The notes under the pieces: model-generated
What the model was told of the DNA's origin: nothing
What the model saw: the letters and a program-made list of their open reading frames with translations, nothing else
Databases searched by the model: none
DNA from: Plectrocnemia conspersa
Lineage: Eukaryota; Arthropoda; Insecta; Trichoptera; Polycentropodidae
Length of the DNA stretch: 64,000 nt
NCBI GenBank assembly: GCA_009617715.1
Contig: VTFK01000010.1
Span: 1,426,001 to 1,490,000, forward strand
Direction of reading: 5' to 3'
Position numbers and translations under genes: made by a program
In this document: positions 12,827 through 24,045 of the stretch, piece after piece
How the letters are laid out: every line of letters begins with the position of its first letter
How positions within the stretch are numbered: the stretch's first letter is position 1

Positions 12827-13241
12827 ATATGCATATATCGCATGTATGGGGATGGGGAGCTATACTTTCGTATGTACGTAAAAATTAATAAATATTAATA
12901 TTTTTATTGTCTAATCATTTTAATCGTCATTGCGCTCTGGCACATAAAATACTAATTTTTCCGCCTATATCTCGTGAATTTTAATTCTTAGTAAATTTCT
13001 CACAATTACTTATATTTTGTATACATAATTCCTAAAATATTCATTACTTGATATATATCAAGTTGTTTTTGCGCTCTTATGACGTGCTCTCTTTTTTTAA
13101 GCGCTCATATGACTCTCTGCGCATTTGACGTACGCTATTTTGTGGTAGCGCTACTTTGGTAAACGCTCTTATGACGCAGCGCTTTAATGCAGCGCTTATA
13201 TGACGGCGCTCATTTAACGCACGCTCTTTTGACCGGCTGCC
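12827..13241 (-). repeat. Right terminal inverted repeat of the Mutator-like element
   Basis: Reverse complement of the left terminus with scattered substitutions and the same AGCG-type array. It ends in GGCTGCC followed by the GTTATATGT duplication. Confidence 0.85.
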
Positions 13242-13250
13242 GTTATATGT

Positions 13251-15090
13251 TTAAAGATAAATTAAGGGGTATTCTAAAGGTATTAAAAAAACATACAATG
13301 CCAACAGTAAAAATACAATAAATAATTTTAAATTAAAACTATAATGATTCGTACTTTAAGTTAAATTACTTCAAGTTAAAATATTATAATAAATTAGTAT
13401 TTAAAACTATATTCTTTAAAATAAAACAAGTTTTACTACCCTGCTCTTATCTCTATAGAGTGGGCGTATTATTCTGCTCGAAGTGCTATAAAACTAGGTC
13501 AATAAGACAAGAGTAAATAGCCATAGATAGAATTGTATTAACAGCGTGGCTGTGAAGTTGCAATGCCAAGAGTGATGCGAAATAACCGCATTACACCACC
13601 CGACACATTTTTCGCAATATCTCCCAAGAGATGATATCGACTCGTACAAAATACTACCGATTCAGCATTTAGGAAATACTGGTAAAAATCTTCGGTTTAT
13701 AAATATAAAAATATGGTATTATATCCGATATAATGATATAAAAACCTGTCCCCTGTCATTATTATATCGAACCTAGTATAACGACGGGTATAGTGCAACT
13801 CGACCCGTATCGGAGACAGGGACGAATCCCCGAGGCTTTGGACGATACACCCTGTATTGTACTTTATGGACGGGCGGTTGGTTGTCTGCGAAAAAAACGC
13901 AATAACGAGCCGAGCCGGTCGTATACAAAATGTATTTCCTATTTGTCACCCCTCAACTAATATATTTTCATTTATCATCTAGTATTAGCCGGATTTTCGG
14001 ACGACGCCATTTTTCAAAAGAAATTGTGAAAAACGCAGACCTAATCCTACAAAAGCTACTTCTTGCCGATACGTTTAGTATACATCCGGAAGATTATTAA
14101 TTGACCGTATTAATTTAATCCTGTATAATACACAACAATTCTACTTTATTTTGTATTAATAATAAAAAAATGGTGGGGTAAAGATATTTTTTAAACATTG
14201 ATATTTCGTGAATCCGTGAAACAAAAAAAATACATTAGTGCCGACCGCTCATTCTGTTACGGTTTACGTTTGGGTTCTGCCGAAATGTGCAGTCAAAAAT
14301 GACCATAAACTTTTCTCCCTTAACTCTGCCCTAATACATAAAATCAACAGAAATAATTTTACTGTAAATATTTGTCATTTATTTTTGTTCACTTAGACAA
14401 AGTCTAGTTTTTAAGATTTTTTAGCACCAAGCAATGCCAATGCCAATTATTAAATCTGCGGAAAGATTAAGTATAAACTCACTCTTTCTGCAGATTTAAG
14501 AAGTGACACTTGCCATATATTTACAAACAGATCTTTCAGAAAATCACCACATGGCTTATTTAGCAAAGAAGCTTGACACATAAATTCTATATTGGGTCTA
14601 AGTTAACCTAATGATTCGAGACAATATTGCCGATATAAGTAGCGCTACACGCTTTGCTAACTTTACTTCACTGCTCTGTGTTGTGTGGCATACTCAGATA
14701 TGTAATATTTTGATTCAAAAAAATATTAAGTCGATTATTAAAAATGCAAAACAGTTGCAGATAATTGTAAACATAGAGCGCAAGCAAGTATATATTTATT
14801 CAAGAGACTCGATCGAATAGTACGTACTTTGCGACAGACATATATTAAGATATGTTTCATTTTTGTTTGTAAATTAAGATTTTATTTTTTGCGGTAAATG
14901 CGCTTTTATATTAAAAAATCGTTCTACAGACCGCAATAACAGCAAGTTTTTTAGAGCGAAATCTTAAAATGTGTCTTGGAATCCAGATGTAAGATCAGGT
15001 ATTTAACGCTAGATTTACATTCTACGTTACTGCTCTGTTTACTTTGAAGAGGCGGAAGAAAAGTTTATCTACGTTTTATAAATATAATTG
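13251..15090. other. Intergenic DNA with a moderately GC-raised part
   Basis: The part at about 13480-14060 is somewhat richer in G+C and CpG and may be regulatory. The rest is A+T-rich. No gene was seen. Confidence 0.4.
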
Positions 15091-15099
15091 ATTTTATTT

Positions 15100-15500
15100 T
15101 ATTTTGGTTGATTTTCATTTTCTACCTCTCGAAATGTTTCTTTGAGTTCGCGATTGATTTAAGACTGTAAGCACTTGTTAAATTATCCGTATCGTTGGCG
15201 TACATAGATAAAAGCGAATTTTTATTTTAATTGTCCCGAGCAAACTTCCCTGAAGAACTCCAGCTGGAATTTTACACGGTATTGGGTATTCATTATTTAG
15301 TAAAACAACAGCTTTTACTACTCATGTGTATATCAAAAGGTATTTCTACAGTTTTTGTATTAAACCGTCGTGACATACTATGTCGAAAGCTTTTTCTAAA
15401 TTTAACATTAAAAAGCACGTACTATTTTTCATATTAAATTTAGTTAATCGGAATTGTATGATTCTCATCGGATGAATATTAGCGGTTTTCCAAATGGTTG
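15100..15500 (-). mobile_element. Decayed Jockey-like non-LTR reverse transcriptase fragment
   Basis: Read on the minus strand, broken frames give, in the right order for a Jockey-type reverse transcriptase, a segment like LEKAFDIVCHDGLI (family: VEKAFDrVWHdGLi), then IPAGVLQGSLLG-like residues (family: vPQGSVLGP), then MYANDTD at about 15193-15220 (family: YADDTA). The catalytic YADD box reads YAND here, so one catalytic aspartate is lost in addition to several stops and frame shifts. No ends, tail or target duplication were identified. The match is to the family pattern as I know it, not to a search. Confidence 0.7.
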
Positions 15501-16840
15501 GGAAATACACAGTATATTGCGTGTAATTAAGTCTCGATTATTGTAATTCAAACTTGCCGTTGTCTTTATTGCGCTTTGCGTTCTTTATCTCACATGCTGT
15601 TCCTGGAGATTGTGAGCGCAAAACGCGATAAAACTGTCGCTGAGTCTGAATTACTAAATTCAATCGGAGCAGACATAGAGGTAGGGATTACTACCACAGA
15701 GTGGTAGAGAGTATAGAGATTATCTCGCATCAACATCAGCTGCAGCTCCCAAGATCATTAAAAAAAACTGATTGAAGTTAATGGTATTATCATAATATTT
15801 TAAAAACTACTACGAAATATAGAACTAGCGGAAATTTTTATTTATTTAAGATTGACGCATTTGTCATTAACATCTTGGGTAAAATCAGGAAAAGCTTTTA
15901 TTTTCATAGTACAAAATTAACTGATATTTTATTGTAATCAATTAGTAGACATGTACTATATGCATAAATGAATATACATTTATACATAAATTCATATTAA
16001 TATTTATTTGCAACGTGTCCTAAGATAATTGTATTTTATTTGAATCGCCATCTAACCCTTTAACTAAATATTATAGCTTATCTAACAAAATACACAAAAT
16101 ACCGTTTATTGTGTATCAAGTATGTATTATAGTTATTCAGTATTCTAAAGTTTAAGAACAAACTTGTAGTACCATCTTTGACGTCGGTCTCTATCTATAG
16201 ATTTACTATGAAAGTTTGTTATAATGTATAATATTACATAATACACGTGTAAGTTCATTTTATCTAGGAAACATAGACGTATAAGTTGTTTCTGTTTATT
16301 TTATAATATTTCTCTTAGAAATTTGATATTTATACGGACTGTGCAATATTCTTGACCATACCGTCGCATGTCCATATTTCATTCTTATTATTATTGACTT
16401 TCCTTTCAACGTCTCTAGAGCGCCTACGTTTTCTTATACAGTTACATTCGATATATTTTTTCTATTCGATCCTTGGAGACCTTCATCCGTTTAGCCCATC
16501 CTTCGCAATAATTCGAGTGGCAGAGTTAAATAGCGTTTTCATAATAAAAAATATATTTAATGTTAGATAGAAGATATTTGGAATAGTAGCCAAAATTGTG
16601 TATATAAAATTATAAATATAACTATCATAAATAAAATGTGCCATTAAAACTGTATATTCTACAAGAGGGTTTAGACATTAAAGTACTTCCCTAATTTATA
16701 AAATTCTTAATTAAATATTATATTCTAGTCAATTATTTGACTGACTAACTGACCTTGCTCGAACGGTCGAGATCAGGTCTCTCAGTGTCCTACAAGTATA
16801 TAATTAATATAATCAAAATATGTATTTTCTGGAAGCCATT
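15501..16840. other. AT-rich intergenic DNA, nothing recognised
   Basis: No supported gene. A 72-codon frame at 16352-16570 has no recognisable features. Confidence 0.5.
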
Positions 16841-17480
16841 AATGGCAATTAACCTTAAAACACGAGCGCGCCTGCGCAGTGCATACTTGCAATACATTCA
16901 GTTGGGGCACGTTGTAATTTTGTTGTGAATGTAATTTTGATGTGGATGTAATTCGGGATTGGCTTGTAAATCGGCGCAAGGGTTGATCGCGGTTCAACAT
17001 CGGTTATTCGCTTACATTTGTATGAAGTGGAAACGGAATTAATGCGGACGTGTTTACACGTTTTGGTGCGCGGTCTCAGAACGGCGCTGCCGAAGTAACA
17101 GCCACTCCATGAATAATGCATGAAGCTGCGTTTCTGAAATTGATACTGAAATATTTATTGTTTTTCATGTGCCAGTTCTCTCTGCCGGAACTCCCGCTTC
17201 CATTACCCTAATGCTACTAAAGCAAATATTCGGACGCCTCTCGTTAGCGCGTCTCGAATATTCGTTTTTGGAGTTGGAGGTTAAATTTAGCAAGCAAGCG
17301 AGCACTCGATAGTTACACGTCGCCAGTCACGATCCTTTTAACACCTCAAGCACCCCCGCGCCCACTCCCGCAGCCGATGATGGATGAAGTGCCAAATAAC
17401 TACCATAAATTACAAATTACATCATGTCTCGGAATTCTCGCATTTCACAGGGTCCCATCCTTGAGCACCCTTCGACGTTC
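16841..17480. other. GC-raised non-coding island 5
   Basis: G+C-richer block with a minor tandem array (TGTAATTTTG-type unit, 17-bp period, starts at 16913, 16930 and 16947). The 88-codon minus frame at 16855-17121 has no recognisable domain. Candidate regulatory element. Confidence 0.35.
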
Positions 17481-18010
17481 GCGTAATCGAAGTTTTCGAA
17501 CAAAAAAAGATTTTGCGCTCGTGAAAGTTTGTTAGAAAGTGTGGAGAAGTCAACTTAATTATCATAATAAAAGCATATATCAATCTTTAAAAATATTATT
17601 ACACAAACATTTGTGTCTATTCATTGAACTAAACTTCCTTTTTGACTATGTTAATATTACTTTATAGTATCATATTCTACATTAAAATTACTTGTCTCTA
17701 TTTTAATTTAAGACACACTGGATCGAATAATCTTTCAAAGAGAACTCTATCCTATCAAATTTAATTGTATCTTATAGAACTTTATACAATATAACGGAAG
17801 CGAAATCTAATACAAGTTGCCTCGTGTGTTAACCTGTCTTACCTAGTCACTATTTATAACAAAGGCCTTAAGTTTTAATTGTTTAACTCGACTTTTGGAT
17901 AAAAATGACAATGCCATTTTGCTTCCATCTTTTAAAAATATGCTATTAAAATTTCACTCTCCAAAATAGCAATCATAAAAAAATCAATAATACTGCAAAA
18001 TGTTATCTTA
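17481..18010. other. AT-rich intergenic DNA, nothing recognised
   Basis: No gene or repeat recognised. Confidence 0.5.
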
Positions 18011-18250
18011 GAAAAGCAGTGAGATCCAACTAGCTGCACCGTTAACGCTGAGGTCATTCAAATGACCGTTTCAAATATTATGTAAAATAAAATAACAACT
18101 CGTTTTGACTAAATAAAAATAATAGAATACTCAATACTAAAATTGCGTCATGTAACAAACCACCTCGCTCGTTAACCGCTCGTAAGCACAAGAAAATGAC
18201 GCGCGATAGACAATGCGCCTACAGGCGTAAAAACCGCTGTTGTCATATAC
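18011..18250 (+). repeat. Dispersed repeat A, copy 2
   Basis: Second copy of the repeat at 4371-4640, same orientation, about 13.6 kb downstream. Here the self-complementary block GGTCATT-CA-AATGACC is perfect. The copy ends in AGGCGTAAAAACCGCTG. Confidence 0.6.
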
Positions 18251-18835
18251 CCTTTGCATTGACAACCTTTGAAAGTTCTACATTGCAGTTTCACTTATTC
18301 AAGGCGTGAATATATTTCGTTAATTAAATAATCTTGAAATGCAAATGCAATCTTAAATCAAGAGTATAAAAGTGTGAAGAGGCAAATTAATAATAATTTG
18401 TATATAATAAGCAAATATATTGTTACTATTTTTTCCGGTGTATATTTTGACTGTAAAGCCACACTTCTTAGGCCTTAAAACCCGAAAAACTGTTACTTCA
18501 TTTCAACGAATAAAATTAAACCATACGGTTTTTTGTCTTTATTGTCAAGATAAAGAAACCATTACGGAGTTTTACTTATTTACATATTTTTCATATTTAG
18601 CGCAATATAAAATGAAATGAAATTAGTAATTTTAAAGAATATTAATTCAGTGTGCATTAGACTAAATTGAATAGATTTTTAATTGCGATTGCAATTGATT
18701 GATCGCGTCTGCAGAGAGGTTCCAACAAAGATAAATTTAAAATATTAATCCAATTAAAAGTTGATTATGCGTGCGTTTACTTTCGCAATTTTTAACCAAA
18801 TTTGTTCCGTTTCCCGACAATCTTTATGGCTTTAT
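18251..18835. other. AT-rich intergenic DNA, nothing recognised
   Basis: No gene or repeat recognised. Confidence 0.5.
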
Positions 18836-19700
18836 CCCATCAAAATGGATTAATGGCCCCGTAAAATTGTATAATAAATTCGAGCGTTCCTATGTATGAC
18901 TCTTCGGCTGAATTTTCCCCCTGGCTCGTGTTTCCCGGTCCGGCGGGGGAGTATCGAGGGTCCCGATAGAAAGGTCCGGGACCCTTAACGGTATCATGCA
19001 TCACAGGAAAATTACTCACAGTGTCAAAAAATAATAGGCGTGCATACAAAAACGCTTCCGGTCGAGGGCTGTCGCTGAAACGCTCTTGAACAGGCTTTGT
19101 TCCAAAGCCGGGTACCATCGAACAAAAACATTCCTGGGACACACGCACACACGCATCGCCGTATTATTGTTCGGTGTCCGCATCAAATGTGAAATATTTC
19201 CGGAACTTTCGAACAAACGCCCAGAGGGACAAGGCGGCGAGGAAGGGTCATTAAAAATCAACAATGAACATTTTCATATTCGGCCCTCTGGGTGTATATA
19301 CGTAGAGCGCCGCGCACCCTCTGCTCTATGAATATTACACAGAGGTTGTATATCAATTGTTTGTACAACGACAAAGCTAATTTCCATACATAATGGCCAA
19401 TGTAGAACAGATCAGGCGCGGGGATGCGATGTCCGCTCGCGGAACCATCACGGTAGCTGTTCTAAGCCTCTTAAATGGAGATTTTATGGAAATCTAAGAC
19501 CCGAGCCGAAACATCCCATATAACGATAACGACTAATCACGCGGAAACCAATTACACCTAGTGGTGTATTAACAAAGGGAACGATAAATTAAATACGGGA
19601 CAAACTGAAAGAGACGTAGCGTTCAGCGTGACTCTGTGACTTATGGCCAGTCCGAGATTCGTTTGTAATGTCGCTGCCATGGGGATGATTTATATCGAGC
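18836..19700. other. GC-raised non-coding island 6
   Basis: One of the longest G+C-raised blocks in the window. Open frames of 81-102 codons lie on both strands over the same bases (18840-19331), the pattern expected of stop-poor non-coding DNA, and none has a recognisable domain. A small hairpin TTACACC-TAG-TGGTGTA lies near 19553-19569. Candidate regulatory element. Confidence 0.35.
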
Positions 19701-20711
19701 TTTTTTTTTTAGGTAAGGATGTCATAAATAAAAGTAATACCAGATAAGAAAATGCCACAAAAATAATCTTAGAAATAAAAACTGAACCGTGTCTGGGCGT
19801 TGCAAAAATTGAATCAATAATAATTTTAAATGGAATAAAGTAATTTAACTGAATTTCATATTCTATATGTTTTAAATGTAATAAATTCTAAACAATTAGT
19901 ATCGTACATAAATAATCAACTACTATAAAATTCATATAATGAAAATTAAGTTATTCTAATTATTTAAAGTGAAAATTAATGTTTCACCAAATTTTTCTAT
20001 TATTATGATATTCAACTAATATATCATATTTTGTGGGACATCTAGAAGATATGGTGCTACAATTTAGCCTTAAATAAAAAAGTTATTTTGTAAAATCAAG
20101 ACAACTTGAAATATTTTTTCTTGTACGCTTTTACTGCAGGATGCACAAACATTTTTAGCATTTGAGATTCCAAGTTTTAGGAACGTCTTTTTTCGAATCG
20201 ACCCTTCGGAATTTTCGTATTTAACGTGGTTTTCTAGCTCGTAGTAAATCACCGATAGACCCTGTTGCTGGAAAAGTATAACCGTGTTTCGTTGGCGGAT
20301 TCCTAACATGGAAATAGTACGTGTATGCTGTCATAGTTAAAACAATGACAGACATTGCCTTTGTTACCGAAAAGGACGAACTAATAAATCGCAGTTTATA
20401 TATTAAAATTTACAATGTTACATTATGACTTGTATCATTTTAATAAAATATCATAAATAATAAAAAAATAGCTCCAATGCACAAAGTTAAGTTCAAACAA
20501 AACCACTACAAAAAAAATATATTTTAAAGCATTAAATGTAATAAGAAAGTATTTAAGATTTGAGTTAAGATAAAATCATAAATAATGGGAAAACAATAAT
20601 TAAAATTATTATTAGTTTTAAGTGAATTCCGATATGAAATGTTATTATAATTTACGAAAATATTTAACGCATGTAGCATTAACTAAAATGACAACATCGT
20701 ATGCTTTAAAA
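19701..20711. other. AT-rich intergenic DNA, nothing recognised
   Basis: No supported feature. Confidence 0.5.
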
Positions 20712-21270
20712 CAGGAGTGTCTAACCCACAGCCCGCGTATAAATATTGTTAAAATTTTAATTAATATTAGGATTTAAAAAAAAAACATTATTTTTTAGCA
20801 CGGCTTTTACATTATATTTAAATAAAACTCGTGAAATGAAAAGTCCAAATATACAACAAAAATGCGTTATATTATGTCATTAAAAAGGTACTATTTTTGT
20901 TAAAAAAATTAAGCATTTTTGCAATGCGATTTTTTTTTTTGCAACATTTTAATATATTGCAATAAACGTGCCTTATACAAAAAATAAATATCTAGGAAAA
21001 ATTTTACGTCTCAGCAACTATTTTGAAAAATGACTTTTTAATTACAAGTCAAGGCAAATTATGTTGTAGCAAATTTAATTTTTAAGAAAAGCAAATCCGT
21101 TTACTGACGATGAAATAATTAAAATCTGTGATGAAAACTTGGAAGAAATAATTTATGAAAGCACTGATGTCGCAGATACGGCTCAATTTCTTTCGAGAAA
21201 TTGACAAGAAATTAATTTTACAAAGAACTTACATTCCTTGTTTCACTAAATGGCAAGTTTATCCACAGAT
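20712..21270 (+). mobile_element. Decayed hAT element, Charlie-like, internally deleted
   Basis: At 20712 the sequence begins CAGGAGTGTCTAACCCACAG followed by CCCGCG, very close to the CAGGGGTGTCCAACC...GCCCGCG termini of many hAT elements. Downstream, about 21090-21210, one frame reads KPFTDDEIIKICDENLEE and then ESTDVADTAQFLSRN. These resemble two transposase segments that are normally far apart (KPFTDgEiiKeC and DESTDvtDtAQL), so an internal deletion appears to have joined them. The matching right terminus was not found. The element is dead. Confidence 0.6.
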
Positions 21271-21429
21271 TTGTATGAAGCAAAATAAGCAAAATTAGCA
21301 AGCTTAATCATTACATAGTTGATATAGTTACTGATGAATAAAATTAATAAAATAAAGATTAGGTGAACTAGTGGACGACAATGAAAAAAATCGATAATTT
21401 CCAAATGTATAGTTTTGAATCAAATATGA

Positions 21430-21775
21430 AGTACAGACAGACGTCGCATCTCGCATATCGCACCAGATTTTGTCTGCATTTCGATATTACACTAGGATTA
21501 AAAATATGAAAGCTATCCTTATCGATATTACTAGACTTTTGATATAAGAGTATTGATCAAAGAGTATTCAAACCGAATTTTGGTCAATAGGAGGGCGCAA
21601 AAACAATCATCAGTTCTCAGAAGTAAAAAATTCACGTCAAAAGCAATAAAATCGTGTCACTGTCTGTAACGTGCGTTCCCACTGAGGCACCATTTTATTG
21701 CTTTTGACGTAGATTTTTGATTTCTCAGAAGGGATAATTGTTTTCAAAATTCGGTTTAGATATGCTTCATTCGAT
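21430..21775 (+). repeat. Fold-back repeat C, copy 1
   Basis: Long inverted arms (about 85 bp recognisable, with indels) meet at a perfect 17-bp pair, GTCAAAAGCAATAAAAT at 21636-21652 and its complement at 21692-21708, around a 39-bp centre. The left part extends to about 21430 and matches the copy at 37818-38090 in reverse orientation. No coding capacity; a MITE or fold-back transposon is likely. Confidence 0.7.
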
Positions 21776-23080
21776 TCTCACTTATTGTAAATCGTAATTT
21801 TGTTATAAAATGTCTTAATATGTACGCTGAATAACCGAGCGTTTCCCCTCTTTGAATTTAACCAGAAAAATACATGTCATTTAATAAAACACTATGAAGC
21901 TTGATGAAATGGAATTATTATTAAAAACGACCACACCTCATTTTGAATAAGTCTCTGTTACCTTGTACTTATCAATACTTATTAAAAAAATGAAATTAAG
22001 ACGGTAAAAATACATCAAAAGCTTTTTTTGAATCAAATTTTTCCCAGTTCAATTTTGGCGGCCCTGAATATAATAGAAAACAATGTTAAAAGGTGGATAA
22101 AGTGTTGTAACTTTGTTCATCCTTCTCAGTATTACTATAAAGTTATATGTATAAAGTGGACAGCTTTACAATATATTTTCTGAATAATAATAAAGTACGA
22201 AGCTAATACGATCAGGTTATAATTAATTCAGTTTATGTTTGATTGATCACTTTATAAACATTAATAAGTTATTTTCATTTAAAATAGATACAAATATTAA
22301 ATTCACAGTTACTTTTATATCGGGTAGTTAAAAACGGTACAGGAATTCTGATTATCATTCCGAAAACATTGTTTAATAAGTTTTATGATCGACACTAAAA
22401 ATTATGGTTAGCAAACATTTCATTTTGACTTCCTCGAAAATTTGCTGGTCTTTGTCTTTGGCAAGAATTCGTTGGCTGGTTAAATGAAACAAAAGTAAAA
22501 GTTTTAATGTAAATTCTATATAAATCAAACGATTGAAAATAGAATGTGGATGTGAAAGTGACCATTAATTCAACAATATATCTCAAATATTTATTTAAAA
22601 TAAATTACTTGTTTATTACTTAATATATTTGCTATATTAAATATTTTCTAAGAATATAGAGAAATTAAAATGTAAAAATAAACCCAAGTCTCAACTTCAA
22701 ACTTAGATGAAAAACACAAACACCTACTAGACATATTAGTTATTAAAAATACTATTATACATTTTAAGGTGCTTTTCTAACGAAAATACTATTTACAATT
22801 ATATTTATTATTACAATATATTTTTTTAAAGCAGTTTCAATTTATTTTTTCGTTTTTTTAATATTAATAATCAGATGTGCTATATTATACAACAAACAGT
22901 TTTATGTTTATATTTTTAAATTTTAGAAGTAGTTTTTTATCTTAAAAGCTCGACGATAATATATTAATTTTTATGGTTTGCCATTTTTTAAAGCTTTAAA
23001 CTAGAGAAAAATAGTTCGTATGGCCAGTAATGCAATATGAGTTTGCAATGCCTGCTCTATGGTATGTAAACTTACTACAC
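21776..23080. other. AT-rich intergenic DNA, nothing recognised
   Basis: No supported gene. Confidence 0.5.
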
Positions 23081-23480
23081 GAAATAACACCCGGATCTAC
23101 CACCTATGTACATAAACCTACTATATATCGGAATTAGTTAGCGCTTGGCATCCGTGAGAGTCAAAGCAAAAACTTATATTTGGGCCCGCGTACGTGCCGG
23201 CGTGAAATTGTCGTGAAAATTGTGTTGAATTGCAGTGGCTCGTGGCGAATCTGACGTTTACGACGTAACACGGTATAATTAAAGGCATTGGGGTCGTGTG
23301 CGCCGGGGGTGCAAAATCGAAGCAGGGGCCGCGTGGCAGGGTTGCGGCCACCGCCTGAGGTCTGTTTGTGTTGCATCGGTGGTTGAAATTTGATTTATGG
23401 CCGAACCTACGGTGCGATACCATTAAATACCTATTCAAAGCGGAAGGAAGGGGTTGGCGTTCGAGGGTGACCCTTTGAAC
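23081..23480. other. GC-raised non-coding island 7
   Basis: G+C-rich block with minus-strand frames of 105 and 71 codons in two overlapping registers and no recognisable domain. Candidate regulatory element. Confidence 0.35.
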
Positions 23481-23750
23481 AATTCGAGAGGATTGCTTTT
23501 AAAATAATATATATTTTTAGAATTTATAACCTGGACACACTTTAGGGGTGTAAAATTTTGTATTGAAAAATATGTATTTTAAATTTAGCCATAAACAATT
23601 ATTCTACGATGTAATACAATACAAACAAACAGATGTGGCCGTCAATATGTAATACAGACGGAAAAATACAGGAATTTTAATGGCGCGCCAATCCGGCGAG
23701 TTAAGGGATAACTCATTAATAAAAATGTAGATGAACATTGTATTTATTTT

Positions 23751-24045
23751 TATTAAATCTTCCGTTGTAATCTGACAGGCGTAAGTCTAATGCATTACAA
23801 CGGAGTATATATGTAACTGATATAATGAATACCTACAAGTAAATATTAACCACCATATTGAAAAGTCTGGGAATCGGTGACATCTATATTAATAATTATA
23901 AATTATTTATGTGTAATATAATTTATAACCAATAGATTTTTTTTATAAATAAAAATTCGAGTGCCACTGCCGGGGCTCGAACCCGCAACCTCAGAGTTAC
24001 TAGTTTGAGACGTTAAGGAATACGCTATTCCGTCCTTTATATTAA
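23751..24045 (-). mobile_element. tRNA-derived SINE
   Basis: On the minus strand a tRNA-like head runs from about 24040 to 23960: an A-box-like TAGCGTATTCC, an anticodon-arm-like stretch, and a perfect B box GGTTCGAGCCC at about 23973-23983 followed by CGGCAGTGGCA. It does not fold as a full tRNA gene. The body continues to 23751 and holds a stem CCGTTGTAAT (23762-23771) / ATTACAACGG (23794-23803). This body part recurs at 42668-42790 without the head, which supports a dispersed SINE rather than a tRNA gene. Confidence 0.65.

Larger units (their letters stand above)
10033..13241. mobile_element. 3.2-kb Mutator-like element, non-autonomous, with 415-bp terminal inverted repeats
   Basis: The left end (10033-10447) and right end (12827-13241) are inverted copies over about 415 bp and are easily aligned with small differences. 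The element starts GGCA and ends TGCC. It is flanked by a perfect 9-bp direct repeat GTTATATGT (10024-10032 and 13242-13250), which fits the 9-11 bp target duplications and long termini of Mutator-like elements. Both termini carry an array of AGCG words spaced about 15 bp. The interior has short frames only (a 76-codon minus frame at 10839-11069 and a 92-codon plus frame at 12295-12573) and no recognisable transposase, so it should depend on a transposase supplied elsewhere. It also holds a 64-bp tandem duplication (12665-12790), a repeated block at about 11872-11957 with a degenerate third copy near 12330, and a strong GC hairpin at 11494-11532. Family call is by structure only. Confidence 0.8.

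Noticed and set aside
18840..19331. Frames of 81-102 codons on both strands
   Set aside because: Same reason: low stop density in GC-raised DNA, no domain, no splice context.
23121..23438. 105-codon minus-strand frame
   Set aside because: A second overlapping register is equally open; no domain.
23960..24040. A genuine tRNA gene on the minus strand
   Set aside because: The B box is perfect but the acceptor and D arms do not pair properly, and the adjoining body recurs elsewhere as a dispersed repeat, so it is a SINE head.
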